Counted from the stretch's first letter, positions 14,920-24,368 are shown. The stretch is DNA of 64,000 bases from Chitinimonas sp036961565 (GCF_036961565.1 NZ_JBAMDD010000003.1:62001-126000); one strand, 5' to 3'. The notes: generated from the letters alone by a model not told the origin. Numbers and translations are program-made.

Positions 14920-16212
14920 ATGGCTGAAGCCTCCAAAGTAACGCTCTCTTACAACGACGGCCAAAACAGCGTCGAACTGCCCGTGCTCAAGGGCACCCTG
15001 GGCCCCGATGTGGTCGATATCCGCGCCTTCGGCAAGACCGGCATGTTTACCCATGACCCAGGCTTTCTGTCGACTTCCAGCTGCGAATCCAAGATCACCT
15101 TTATCGATGGTGACCTGGGCCAGCTCTACTACCGCGGCTACCCCATTGAACAGCTGGCAGAAAAGAGCGACTACCTGGAAGTCTGCTATCTGTTGCTGAA
15201 CGGCGAACTGCCGACCAAGCAGCAGAAGGAGCAGTTCGACTACACCGTCATGCGCCACAATATGCTGCATGACCAGATCCACAATTTCTTCCGTGGTTTC
15301 CGTCGTGATGCCCACCCCATGGCCGTGATGGTCGGTGTGGTCGGCGCCTTGTCGGCCTTCTACCACGACTCGCTGGACATCAATGATCCGCGCCACCGCG
15401 AAGTGGCGGCCTTTCGCCTGATCGCCAAGGTGCCGACCATTGCTGCCCAGGCTTATCGTTACAACAAGGGTCTGCCGCTGAGCTACCCCAAGGCGGGGCT
15501 GAGCTACGCCGAGAACTTCCTGTACATGATGTTCTCGACCCCGGTCGCCGAGTACACGGTCAACCCGATCACCGCTCGTGCGCTGGATCGTATCTTCACC
15601 CTGCATGCTGATCACGAGCAGAACGCCTCCACCTCGACGGTGCGTCTGTCGGGCTCGTCGGGTGCCAACCCGTTTGCCTGTATTGCTGCCGGTATCGCCT
15701 GTCTGTGGGGCCCGTCGCACGGCGGCGCCAACGAGGCTGTGCTGAAGATGCTGGATGAAATCGGTGATGTCTCCAAGGTTGCCGACTTCATGCAAGGCGT
15801 GAAGGACAAGCGCTACAAGCTGATGGGCTTTGGCCATCGCGTGTACAAGAACATGGACCCGCGTGCAGCCATCATGCGCGAGACTTGCCATGAAGTGCTG
15901 AACGAACTGGGCCTGCATGATGACCCCAAGTTCAAGCTGGCCATGGCGCTGGAAAAGATCGCCCTGGAAGACCCGTACTTCATCGAGCGCAAGCTGTACC
16001 CGAATGTGGACTTCTACTCGGGCATCGTGCTGAGCGCCATCGGTATTCCGGTTTCCATGTTCACGCCGATCTTTGCCCTGGCACGTACCGTGGGCTGGAT
16101 CTCGCACTGGAGCGAGATGATCGCCGATCCGACCATGAAGATCGGACGTCCGCGTCAGCTCTATACCGGTGCACCGCGTCGCGATTACATCGATATCGAG
16201 AAGCGCAGCTAA
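14920..16212 (+). CDS. gltA: Citrate synthase (type II)
   Basis: A 430-residue enzyme condensing acetyl-CoA and oxaloacetate. The catalytic histidine regions are HADHEQNAST and GPSHGGANEA, and FGHRVYKNMDPRA carries the second histidine and arginine. The N-terminal beta-domain of the hexameric, NADH-sensitive type II enzymes is present (KGTLGPDVVDIR). AGGAG precedes the start. It begins 83 bases after sdhE, with no clear terminator between them, so read-through from the sdh genes is likely. Confidence 0.98.
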   Translation: MAEASKVTLSYNDGQNSVELPVLKGTLGPDVVDIRAFGKTGMFTHDPGFLSTSSCESKITFIDGDLGQLYYRGYPIEQLAEKSDYLEVCYLLLNGELPTKQQKEQFDYTVMRHNMLHDQIHNFFRGFRRDAHPMAVMVGVVGALSAFYHDSLDINDPRHREVAAFRLIAKVPTIAAQAYRYNKGLPLSYPKAGLSYAENFLYMMFSTPVAEYTVNPITARALDRIFTLHADHEQNASTSTVRLSGSSGANPFACIAAGIACLWGPSHGGANEAVLKMLDEIGDVSKVADFMQGVKDKRYKLMGFGHRVYKNMDPRAAIMRETCHEVLNELGLHDDPKFKLAMALEKIALEDPYFIERKLYPNVDFYSGIVLSAIGIPVSMFTPIFALARTVGWISHWSEMIADPTMKIGRPRQLYTGAPRRDYIDIEKRS

Positions 16213-16220
16213 GTACCGCA

Positions 16221-16254
16221 ATACGCGCCCGCTTCCCTGGAATCGGGCGCGTAT
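16221..16254 (+). terminator. Strong hairpin after gltA (probable partial terminator)
   Basis: Perfect 11-base stem ATACGCGCCCG/CGGGCGCGTAT (16221-16231 and 16244-16254) with a 12-base loop, followed by only three T. It may terminate part of the transcripts or protect the gltA mRNA end before sucA. Confidence 0.7.
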
Positions 16255-16335
16255 TTGCAGCTCTACCGAATTACCCAGTTTGTCGAAATCGTCTCGCCCA
16301 AGCGAAAAGCAAAAAACGCCATAGGCCACATCACC

Positions 16336-19158
16336 ATGATGCAAGCATTCCAAGCCCAGTCCCACTTGTTCGGCGGCAATGCGCCGTTCATCGAGGACCT
16401 GTATGAACAGTACCTCGCCGATCCACTCGCCGTGGAGCAGGAATGGCGGGACTATTTCGACAAACTGCAGCAACAGCCCGGCAATACCGATCGCGACATT
16501 CCTCGCGCCGCCATCGAAGAATCATTCGTACAGATGGCCAAGCAGCCGCGCGTTGGCGGTATCTCCGCCGCCGCCCAGCAGGAGGCCATGAAGAAGCAGG
16601 TGGCCGTGCTCAAGCTGATCTCGGCCTACCGCGTCCTGGGCGTGCGTTATGCCTCGCTCGACCCGCTCAAGCGCCTGGACCAGCAGCCTTTGGTCGAGCT
16701 GGATCCGGCCACCCATGGCTTGTCTGATGCCGACATGGCGCTGACCTTTGACTGTGGCAGCCTGATCGGCCCCGAGCGCGATACCCTCGCCAACATTCTG
16801 GCGCGCCTGAAGCAGACCTACTGCGGCAGCATAGGCCTGGAATACATGCACATCACCAACTCGACCGAGAAGCGCTGGATACAGGAGCGTTTTGAGTCGA
16901 CACGCTCCACCCCCAGCTTCAACCGCGACAAGAAGCTGCGCATACTCAAGCAGATTACCGCCGCCGAGACGCTGGAACGTTATCTGCACACCAAGTATGT
17001 GGGCCAGAAGCGTTTCTCGCTGGAGGGCGGTGAAAGCATGATCGCTGCGCTGGACCACCTGGTGCAGACCTCGGGCGAGCATGGCGTGCAGGAGATGGTG
17101 ATAGGCATGGCCCACCGTGGCCGCCTGAATGTGCTGGTCAACACCCTGGGCAAGCAGCCGCGCGACCTGTTCTCGGAGTTCGAGGGCAAGTACAGCTACG
17201 ATCTGCCCTCGGGTGACGTGAAGTACCACATGGGCTTCAGCTCCGACATTCCCACGCCAGGCGGTGCTGTGCACGTCTCCCTGGCTTTCAATCCTTCGCA
17301 CCTGGAGATCGTCAATCCGGTCGTGGTGGGGTCGGCTCGTGCCCGCCAGCAGCGCCGTGGCGACCGCACCGGCGGCCAGGTGATGCCGGTGCTGCTGCAC
17401 GGCGATTCGGCCTTCATCGGCCTGGGTACCAACCAGGGTACCTTCAACCTGTCGCAGACCCGGGGCTACGGTGTGGGCGGCACGGTACACATCGTCATCA
17501 ACAACCAGATCGGTTTCACCACCAGCGACACGCGTGATACCCGCTCCTCGCTGTACTGTACCGATATCGCCAAGATGATCGAAGCACCGATCTTCCACGT
17601 CAATTCCGACGATCCGGAGGCTGTCTGCTTTGTGGTGCAGGCCGCGCTGGACTTCCGCCGGCAGTTCCGCCGCGACGTGGTGATCGATCTGGTCTGCTTC
17701 CGCAAGCTGGGACACAACGAGGGCGATGACCCGATGTTGACCCAGCCCATGATGTACAAGAAGATCGCCAAGCACCCCGGCACCCGCAAGATGTACGCCG
17801 ACCGCCTGGTGACCGAGGGCCTGCTGAGTGCAGATGAAGCCGATGGTTTGATCAAGGCCTATCGTGCCGCCCTGGACAAGGGTGAGCATGTGGAGCAGAC
17901 CACGCTGACCGATTTCAAGCGCAGCTTTGCCATTGATTTTGGCGCGTTCAAGGGCACCCACTGGGCGCACCCGACCGATACCACTCTCAGCGCTGCCGAG
18001 ATCGGCCGTCTGGCCGACAAGGCGACCAAGACCCCCGAGGGCTTCAAGCTGCACCCGACCGTGGACAAGGTGCTGGCTGCACGTCGTGACATGGCTGCTG
18101 GCAAGCAGAACATGGACTGGGGCATGTCTGAAATCCTGGCCTATGGCTCGCTGCTGGAAAAGGGCTATGGCGTACGTATTTCGGGCGAGGATTCGGGCCG
18201 GGGTACGTTCAGCCATCGCCATGCCGTGTTGCACGATCAGAACCGCGAGAAGTGGGATGACGGCGCCCATGTGCCACTGCGCAACCTGAGCGAGAACCAG
18301 GGCCACTTCCTGGTGATCGACTCCATCCTGAACGAAGAGGCCGTGCTGGCCTTTGAATATGGCTACAGCTCCTCGGCACCCGATGAGCTGGTGATCTGGG
18401 AAGCCCAGTTCGGCGACTTCGCCAACGGTGCGCAGGTGGTGATTGACCAGTTCATCACCTCGGGCGAGACCAAGTGGGGGCGCTACTGCGGCCTGACCAT
18501 GATGCTGCCGCACGGTTACGATGGCCAGGGACCTGAGCATAGCTCGGCCCGCCTGGAGCGTTACCTGCAGATGTGTGCCGAGCACAATGTGCAGATTGTC
18601 ATGCCGTCGGAAGCCAGCCAGATGTTCCATGTGCTGCGTCGTCAGCAACTGCGCCCGTACCGCAAGCCGCTGATCATCTTCATGTCCAAGCGCCTGTTGC
18701 GCTACAAGGACTCGATGAGCCCGCTGGAGGCTTATACCAATGGCACTTTCCGCCCGGTGATTGCCGATCCGGACAGCCCGGATGCCAAGAAGGTGAAGCG
18801 CGTGGTGGTGTGTTCCGGCCAGGTGTATTACGACCTCGCCAATGCCCGCAAGGAGCGCGAACAGAAGGATGTCGCCATCGTTCGCGTCGAGCAGCTCTAT
18901 CCCTTCCCCACGGATGAACTCAAGGCCGAGCTGGGCAAGTACAGCGCTGCCAAGGAAATCATGTGGGTGCAGGAAGAGCCGAAGAACCAGGGCGCATGGC
19001 ACCAGATTCGGCATCGGCTGGAAGCCTGTATGTCGGCCAAGCAAGCCTTGCTGTACGCTGGCCGTCCGTCGTCTGCCTCGCCAGCGGTGGGCTATATGAG
19101 CAAGCACACCGCGCAGCTCAAGGCCTTCCTGGACGAAGCCATGACGGTAAGCAAGTAA
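16336..19158 (+). CDS. sucA: 2-oxoglutarate dehydrogenase E1 component
   Basis: A 940-residue thiamine-diphosphate enzyme that decarboxylates 2-oxoglutarate. The N-terminal E1 helper domain (FGGNAPFIEDLYEQYL) lies within the first 40 residues. HRGRLNVLVN near residue 260, HGDSAFIGLG near 355 and the TPP-binding region ending INNQIGFTT near 390 follow. GHNEGDDP and the C-terminal transketolase-like domain complete it. Two ATGs are adjacent (16336, 16339); the ribosome site is not strong. Open reading continues upstream to 16255 but would include the hairpin region and has no conservation. Confidence 0.97.
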   Translation: MMQAFQAQSHLFGGNAPFIEDLYEQYLADPLAVEQEWRDYFDKLQQQPGNTDRDIPRAAIEESFVQMAKQPRVGGISAAAQQEAMKKQVAVLKLISAYRVLGVRYASLDPLKRLDQQPLVELDPATHGLSDADMALTFDCGSLIGPERDTLANILARLKQTYCGSIGLEYMHITNSTEKRWIQERFESTRSTPSFNRDKKLRILKQITAAETLERYLHTKYVGQKRFSLEGGESMIAALDHLVQTSGEHGVQEMVIGMAHRGRLNVLVNTLGKQPRDLFSEFEGKYSYDLPSGDVKYHMGFSSDIPTPGGAVHVSLAFNPSHLEIVNPVVVGSARARQQRRGDRTGGQVMPVLLHGDSAFIGLGTNQGTFNLSQTRGYGVGGTVHIVINNQIGFTTSDTRDTRSSLYCTDIAKMIEAPIFHVNSDDPEAVCFVVQAALDFRRQFRRDVVIDLVCFRKLGHNEGDDPMLTQPMMYKKIAKHPGTRKMYADRLVTEGLLSADEADGLIKAYRAALDKGEHVEQTTLTDFKRSFAIDFGAFKGTHWAHPTDTTLSAAEIGRLADKATKTPEGFKLHPTVDKVLAARRDMAAGKQNMDWGMSEILAYGSLLEKGYGVRISGEDSGRGTFSHRHAVLHDQNREKWDDGAHVPLRNLSENQGHFLVIDSILNEEAVLAFEYGYSSSAPDELVIWEAQFGDFANGAQVVIDQFITSGETKWGRYCGLTMMLPHGYDGQGPEHSSARLERYLQMCAEHNVQIVMPSEASQMFHVLRRQQLRPYRKPLIIFMSKRLLRYKDSMSPLEAYTNGTFRPVIADPDSPDAKKVKRVVVCSGQVYYDLANARKEREQKDVAIVRVEQLYPFPTDELKAELGKYSAAKEIMWVQEEPKNQGAWHQIRHRLEACMSAKQALLYAGRPSSASPAVGYMSKHTAQLKAFLDEAMTVSK

Positions 19159-19170
19159 ACCGATCTGTAG

Positions 19171-19194
19171 GGGCGGCCACCAGGGTGGCCGCCC
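19171..19194 (+). other. Intercistronic GC-only hairpin between sucA and sucB
   Basis: Perfect 10-base stem GGGCGGCCAC/GTGGCCGCCC with loop CAGG. No T-run follows, so it is unlikely to be a terminator. It probably blocks 3' exonucleases or marks an mRNA processing end. Confidence 0.75.
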
Positions 19195-19245
19195 ATTGAA
19201 TTCTCAACATCCCAAGCCAGGCTATTCCCAACGGAGCCGAAAAAC

Positions 19246-20481
19246 ATGCTGATCGAAGTCAAAGTCCCCCAACTGCCCGAGTCCGTCTCCGAAGCCACCC
19301 TGGTTTCCTGGAAGAAGAAGGTCGGCGATTACGTCGAGCGCGACGAAAACCTGATAGACCTCGAGACCGATAAGGTCGTGCTGGAACTGCCGGCACCGCA
19401 AGCCGGTGTGATCGTCAGCCTGGTGAAGGGCGATGGCGCCACCGTGGTGAGCCAGGAACTGATCGCCACCATCGATACCGAAGCCAAGGCCGGTGCTGCT
19501 GCGCCCGCAGCCACGGCAGCTGCGCCAGCCGCTCCTGAAACCAGCCGTGTTGCCGCTGCCGCTGCTGCCGCCGGTGTGCCAGAAAACGCCATCGGCTTTG
19601 GTACCGCTGTGATGCCGGCCGCCAAGAAGGCTGCTGCCGATGCCGGTATCGATGCCAGCAAGATTGCGGGTTCTGGCCGCGATGGCCGGGTGTTGAAGGA
19701 AGATGTGGTGGCAGCTGCCGCCAAGCCGGCAGCGCCGGCTGCCAAGGCTGCCGCACCGGCGGTTGCTGTACCTGCTGGCGATCGTTCCGAGCAACGCGTA
19801 CCGATGAGCCGCCTGCGCCAGCGCGTGGCCGAGCGCCTGATTGAATCGCAATCGACTGCTGCCATCCTCACCACCTTCAATGAAGTGAACATGAAGCCGG
19901 TGATGGACCTGCGCAACCGCTACAAGGATCGTTTCGAGAAGGAGCACGGCATCAAGCTGGGCTTCATGGGCTTCTTCGTGAAGGCTGCCGTGCATGCGCT
20001 GAAGAAGTACCCCATCGTCAACGCCTCGGTAGATGGTAGCGATATCGTCTACCACGGCTATTACGACATCGGTGTGGCCGTGGGTAGCCCGCGTGGTCTG
20101 GTGGTGCCGGTGATACGCAATGCCGATCAGCTGAGCCTGGCTCAGATCGAGAAGCAGATCGCTGACTTTGGCAAGCGTGCGCAGGAAGGCAAGCTGACCA
20201 TGGAGGAGCTGAGTGGCGGTACCTACACCATCTCCAATGGCGGCACCTTCGGCTCCATGATGTCCACCCCCATCATCAACCCGCCGCAATCGGCCATCCT
20301 GGGCATGCATGCCACCAAGGAGCGTGCCGTAGTGGAAGAGGGCGTCGTGGTGGTTCGCCCCATGATGTATCTGGCCCAGTCCTACGATCACCGCATCATC
20401 GACGGCCGTGAAGCCGTATTGAGCCTGGTGGCGATCAAGGAAGCCATCGAAGACCCGGCCCGCCTGCTGCTGGATATCTGA
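19246..20481 (+). CDS. sucB: Dihydrolipoyllysine-residue succinyltransferase (E2o)
   Basis: A 411-residue E2 subunit of 2-oxoglutarate dehydrogenase. One lipoyl domain (residues 1-75) carries the lipoylated lysine K43 in ETDKVVLE. An Ala/Pro-rich linker follows, then an E3-binding domain (about 105-140, AKKAAADAGIDASKIAGSG), a second Ala-rich linker, and the catalytic domain ending with the active-site YDHRIIDGREAV near residue 380. The single lipoyl domain is normal for E2o. GGAG lies upstream of the start, after the intercistronic hairpin. Confidence 0.97.
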   Translation: MLIEVKVPQLPESVSEATLVSWKKKVGDYVERDENLIDLETDKVVLELPAPQAGVIVSLVKGDGATVVSQELIATIDTEAKAGAAAPAATAAAPAAPETSRVAAAAAAAGVPENAIGFGTAVMPAAKKAAADAGIDASKIAGSGRDGRVLKEDVVAAAAKPAAPAAKAAAPAVAVPAGDRSEQRVPMSRLRQRVAERLIESQSTAAILTTFNEVNMKPVMDLRNRYKDRFEKEHGIKLGFMGFFVKAAVHALKKYPIVNASVDGSDIVYHGYYDIGVAVGSPRGLVVPVIRNADQLSLAQIEKQIADFGKRAQEGKLTMEELSGGTYTISNGGTFGSMMSTPIINPPQSAILGMHATKERAVVEEGVVVVRPMMYLAQSYDHRIIDGREAVLSLVAIKEAIEDPARLLLDI

Positions 20482-20546
20482 TGCGCCAAGGCGAGGCGCA
20501 AGCGCAGGACACCCTCCTGCTTTGCTACTCGCAGTAATGCAACACA

Positions 20547-20580
20547 GCGCTGGGCATGGTGCGTATCCCATGCCCGGCGC
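20547..20580 (+). other. Intercistronic hairpin between sucB and lpdA
   Basis: A 13-base stem with one G-T wobble, GCGCTGGGCATGG/CCATGCCCGGCGC, around an 8-base loop. No T-run follows. The lpdA start lies 26 bases downstream. An mRNA-stability or processing role is inferred. Confidence 0.7.
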
Positions 20581-20606
20581 CCAACACCTCACATAGGTTC
20601 TGAACC

Positions 20607-22043
20607 ATGTCCCAACAATTCGACGTTGTCGTTATCGGTGGTGGCCCTGGCGGCTATGTGGCCGCCATTCGTGCCGCCCAACTGGGCTTCAAGACTGCAT
20701 GTATCGATGCCACCAGCAGTGCTGATGGCAAGCCTAGCCTGGGCGGCACCTGCCTGAACGTAGGTTGCATCCCGTCCAAGGCGCTGCTGCAATCGTCCGA
20801 GAACTACCATCACGCAGTCCACAGCTTCGCCGATCACGGCATCAGCACGGGCGCGGTCAAGATGGATGTGACCCAGATGCTCAAGCGCAAAGAGGAAATC
20901 ATCGCCAAGAATACCGGCGGTATTGCCTTCCTGTTCCGCAAGAACAAGGTCACCTCCTTCCACGGTACCGGCAGCTTCAAGGGCAAGAACGGCGACAAGT
21001 ATGTGCTGGAAGCCAAGCTGGCCGACGGCAAGCTGGAAGCGATCGAGGCAACCCATGTGATCGTGGCAACCGGCTCCAGTGTGCGCCAGCTGCCCGGCGT
21101 GACCATAGACAACAAGCTGGTGCTCGATAACGAAGGCGCGCTGGCCATCCCGGCTGTGCCCAAGCGTCTTGGCGTGATAGGCGCTGGCGTGATCGGCCTG
21201 GAAATGGGTTCGGTCTGGAAGCGCCTGGGTGCTGATGTGACGGTGCTGGAAGCCATGCCCACCTTCCTGGGCGCGGCTGACGAGCAGGTGGCACGCGAAG
21301 CGCTGAAGTTCCTGACCAAGGAAACCGGCCTGGTCATCAATACCGGTGTCAAGATCGGCGAGATCAAGGCCAGCAAGAAGGACGTGACGGTGAACTACAC
21401 CGACGCAGCCGGTGCTGAGCACAAGGCGGTATACGACAAGCTGATCGTCTCCATCGGTCGGGTGCCCAACACTGCAGGCCTGAATGCCGATACCGTTGGC
21501 CTCAAGTTGAACGAACGTGGCCAGGTGGAAGTGAACGATGACTGCCAGACCAATCTGCCCAATGTCTGGGCTATTGGTGACGTGGTACGCGGCCCCATGT
21601 TGGCCCACAAGGCGTCGGAAGAAGGCGTGGCCGTGGCCGAGCGCATTGCCGGCCAACATCCGCACGTCGATTTTGGCACTGTGCCCTGGGTGATCTACAC
21701 CAGCCCCGAGATTGCCTGGGTAGGCAAGACCGAGCAACAGCTCAAGGCCGAAGGCGTGGAATACAAGAAGGGCCAGTTCCTGTTCTCGGCCAACGGCCGT
21801 GCGCTGGCGCTGGGCGAGGCCAAGGGCTTCGTGAAAATGCTGGCCGACAAGAAGACCGATCGTATCCTGGGCGTGCACATTGTTGGCCCCTACGCTTCCG
21901 AGTTGATTTCGGAAGCCGTGGTAGCCATGGAATTCTCGGCTAGTTCGGAAGATATCGCCCGTATCGTCCATGCCCATCCGTCGTTGTCCGAGGCCTTGCA
22001 TGAGGCTGCTCTGGGCTGTGATGGCCGGACGCTGCATAGCTGA
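20607..22043 (+). CDS. lpdA: Dihydrolipoamide dehydrogenase (E3)
   Basis: A 478-residue flavoprotein that reoxidises the lipoyl groups of the 2-oxo-acid dehydrogenases. GGGPGGYVAAIRAAQLG near residue 11 binds FAD, and the redox disulfide is C49-C54 in GGTCLNVGCIPSKAL. GAGVIGLEMGSVW near residue 195 binds NAD. HAHPSLSEALHEA near the C-terminus carries the catalytic His-Glu pair. No lipoyl domain is fused to its N-terminus, unlike the pdh-linked form of some betaproteobacteria. Its position after sucB marks it as the Odh-complex E3. Confidence 0.97.
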   Translation: MSQQFDVVVIGGGPGGYVAAIRAAQLGFKTACIDATSSADGKPSLGGTCLNVGCIPSKALLQSSENYHHAVHSFADHGISTGAVKMDVTQMLKRKEEIIAKNTGGIAFLFRKNKVTSFHGTGSFKGKNGDKYVLEAKLADGKLEAIEATHVIVATGSSVRQLPGVTIDNKLVLDNEGALAIPAVPKRLGVIGAGVIGLEMGSVWKRLGADVTVLEAMPTFLGAADEQVAREALKFLTKETGLVINTGVKIGEIKASKKDVTVNYTDAAGAEHKAVYDKLIVSIGRVPNTAGLNADTVGLKLNERGQVEVNDDCQTNLPNVWAIGDVVRGPMLAHKASEEGVAVAERIAGQHPHVDFGTVPWVIYTSPEIAWVGKTEQQLKAEGVEYKKGQFLFSANGRALALGEAKGFVKMLADKKTDRILGVHIVGPYASELISEAVVAMEFSASSEDIARIVHAHPSLSEALHEAALGCDGRTLHS

Positions 22044-22047
22044 TTAC

Positions 22048-22119
22048 GTGTGAGGGGTGGGGAGCAAGGCGTGAGTTGTTGCACGCTGCGCTTTTCTCCT
22101 CACGCCTCACTCCTCACAC
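22048..22119. repeat. Inverted pair of GNGTGAG heptanucleotide arrays between lpdA and sucC
   Basis: The plus strand has four successive heptads, GTGTGAG, GGGTGGG, GAGCAAG and GCGTGAG (22048-22075). The minus strand has three, GTGTGAG, GAGTGAG and GCGTGAG (22119-22099). The two arrays face each other across about 23 bases and can pair as an imperfect long hairpin. No coding frame crosses it. Confidence 0.75.
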
Positions 22120-22139
22120 CTTAGACAAAGGAAGTTGCA

Positions 22140-23312
22140 ATGAACCTCCACGAATACCAAGCGAAAGACCTGCTGGCCAAATACGGCCTGCCGGTGCAAA
22201 AGGGCATCCTGGCCACCACGCCGGAAGAAACTGCCAACGCCTTCCGTTCCATGGCTGGCAAGTTTGCTGTTGTGAAGGCCCAGGTTCACGCTGGCGGCCG
22301 CGGCAAGGCCGGTGGCGTCAAGGTGGTCAAGAGCGCCGACGAAGCTGCCGATGTGGCCAAGTCGCTGCTGGGCAAGCGCCTGGTGACCTACCAGACCGAT
22401 GCCAAGGGCCAGCCTGTCAACAGCCTGCTGGTATGTGAAGACATGTACCCTGTACAGCGCGAGCTGTACCTGGGCGCCGTGGTGGACCGCTCCACCCGTA
22501 GCATCGTGTTCATGGCCTCGACCGAAGGTGGTGTGGAGATCGAAGAAGTCGCCCACAACACTCCCGAGAAGATCATCAAGACCGTGGTTGACCCGCTGGT
22601 TGGCCTGCAGCCTTACCAGGCTCGCGAAACCGGTTTTGCCCTGGGCCTCGACGATACCCAGATCAAGCAGTTCACCGGTCTGATGATGGGTGCCTACAAG
22701 GCATTCGTTGAAAACGATTTCGCCTTGTTTGAAATCAATCCGTTGGCCATCCGTGGCAATGGCGAGCTGTGCTGCGTGGATGCCAAGATCGGCATCGACA
22801 GCAATGCCGCCTTCCGCCTGCCATCCATCGTGGCTCTGCGTGACAAGTCGCAAGAGAATGACCGTGAACTGAAGGCTTCTGAGTTCGACCTGAACTATGT
22901 GGCGCTGGAAGGCAATATCGGCTGCATGGTGAACGGCGCTGGCTTGGCTATGGCGACCATGGACATCATCAAGCTCAAGGGCGGTCAGCCAGCCAACTTC
23001 CTGGACGTGGGCGGCGGCGCCACCAAGGAGCGCGTGATCGAAGCCTTCAAGCTGATCCTGGCCGATGAGTCGGTCAAGGGCGTGCTGATCAATATCTTCG
23101 GTGGCATCGTCCGTTGCGACATGATTGCCGAGGCCATTATCGCTGCCGTGAAGGAAGTGAACGTGACCGTGCCGGTCGTGGTTCGCCTCGAAGGCAACAA
23201 TGCGGAGCTGGGCGCCAAGATTCTGGATGAATCCGGCCTCAAGCTGACTTCGGCCCAAGGCCTGAATGATGCTGCCGAGAAGATCGTGGCTGCCGTCAAG
23301 GCCGTTGCCTAA
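22140..23312 (+). CDS. sucC: Succinyl-CoA ligase [ADP-forming] subunit beta
   Basis: A 390-residue ATP-grasp subunit that makes ATP from succinyl-CoA cleavage with SucD. It starts MNLHEYQAKDLLAKYGLPV, the family N-terminus. VHAGGRGKAGGVK near residue 45 is the nucleotide-binding loop, and the CoA-ligase domain has LDVGGGATKERV and INIFGGIVRCD near residues 285 and 320. AAGGAAG precedes the start. It is followed by sucD after 27 bases. Confidence 0.98.
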   Translation: MNLHEYQAKDLLAKYGLPVQKGILATTPEETANAFRSMAGKFAVVKAQVHAGGRGKAGGVKVVKSADEAADVAKSLLGKRLVTYQTDAKGQPVNSLLVCEDMYPVQRELYLGAVVDRSTRSIVFMASTEGGVEIEEVAHNTPEKIIKTVVDPLVGLQPYQARETGFALGLDDTQIKQFTGLMMGAYKAFVENDFALFEINPLAIRGNGELCCVDAKIGIDSNAAFRLPSIVALRDKSQENDRELKASEFDLNYVALEGNIGCMVNGAGLAMATMDIIKLKGGQPANFLDVGGGATKERVIEAFKLILADESVKGVLINIFGGIVRCDMIAEAIIAAVKEVNVTVPVVVRLEGNNAELGAKILDESGLKLTSAQGLNDAAEKIVAAVKAVA

Positions 23313-23339
23313 TCACCCGCACGAACAAAGGAAAAAACC

Positions 23340-24227
23340 ATGAGCGTTTTGGTTAACAAAGATACAAAAGTGCTGGTGCAGGGCTTTACCGGCAAGAACG
23401 GTACCTTCCACGCCGAGCAGGCGCTGAAGGTAGGCACCAAGGTTGTTGGCGGTGTGACCCCGGGCAAGGGCGGCAGCAGCCACCTGGGCCTGCCGGTGTT
23501 CAACACCATGCGCGATGCCGTCCGTGAGACCCAGGCCGATGCCTCGGTGATCTACGTGCCGGCACCGTTTGCCAAGGATTCCATCCTGGAAGCCATCGAC
23601 GCTGGCGTAAAGCTGGTGGTCTGCATCACCGAAGGCGTGCCGACGATAGATATGCTGTACGTCAAGCGTGCTGTGGATGAAGCCGGTATTCGTCTGATCG
23701 GCCCGAACTGCCCCGGTGTCATCACCCCAGGTGAGTGCAAGATCGGCATCATGCCTTGGCACATCCACAACCCCGGCCGCATCGGTATCGTGTCGCGCTC
23801 CGGCACCCTGACCTATGAAGCTGTGGCACAAACCACCGCCCTGGGCCTGGGCCAGTCCACCTGTATCGGTATTGGTGGCGACCCCATCCCCGGCACCAGC
23901 CATATCGATGCGCTGAAGCTGTTCCAGGACGATCCGGACACCGACGCCATCATCATGATCGGTGAAATCGGTGGTTCGGCTGAAGAAGAGGCCGCTGAAT
24001 TTGCCAAGGCCTATGTGACCAAGCCCGTCGTGGGCTACATTGCCGGTGTGACTGCCCCCAAGGGCAAGCGCATGGGCCATGCTGGCGCCATCATCTCCGG
24101 CGGCAAGGGGACGGCAGAAGAGAAGTTCGCTGCCTTCGAGAAGGCGGGTATTGCCTACACCCGTAGCCCGGCCGAGATCGGCAAGACCATGTTCGAGCTG
24201 CTGAAGAGCAAGGGCATGATCAAGTAA
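23340..24227 (+). CDS. sucD: Succinyl-CoA ligase [ADP-forming] subunit alpha
   Basis: A 295-residue subunit with the CoA-binding Rossmann domain (VQGFTGKNGTFHAEQAL near residue 13), the GPNCPGVITP signature near residue 120 and the phosphohistidine in GHAGAIISGG near residue 245. It closes the TCA cluster, just before a strong terminator. AAGGAAA lies upstream of the ATG. Confidence 0.98.
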   Translation: MSVLVNKDTKVLVQGFTGKNGTFHAEQALKVGTKVVGGVTPGKGGSSHLGLPVFNTMRDAVRETQADASVIYVPAPFAKDSILEAIDAGVKLVVCITEGVPTIDMLYVKRAVDEAGIRLIGPNCPGVITPGECKIGIMPWHIHNPGRIGIVSRSGTLTYEAVAQTTALGLGQSTCIGIGGDPIPGTSHIDALKLFQDDPDTDAIIMIGEIGGSAEEEAAEFAKAYVTKPVVGYIAGVTAPKGKRMGHAGAIISGGKGTAEEKFAAFEKAGIAYTRSPAEIGKTMFELLKSKGMIK

Positions 24228-24251
24228 GCCTGATTACGCTGCGGTAGACAG

Positions 24252-24280
24252 ACGCCACCTTCGGGTGGCGTTTTGTTTTT
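24252..24280 (+). terminator. Rho-independent terminator after sucD
   Basis: Stem ACGCCACC/GGTGGCGT (24252-24259 and 24264-24271) with loop TTCG, followed by a T-rich run. It marks the end of the TCA cluster. Confidence 0.93.
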
Positions 24281-24368
24281 GGTGGGGTGCTATCTTGTAT
24301 CGTTGAGTTTGCGTTACGACCTGCCGTGCGCTAACAAAGAGCAGACCTATAACAACGGGGGAAGACAC

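Noticed and set aside
16522..19107. An 861-codon open frame antisense to sucA
   Set aside because: It mirrors the codon bias of sucA, has low-complexity His/Gln-rich sequence and no recognisable domain; sucA itself is certain.
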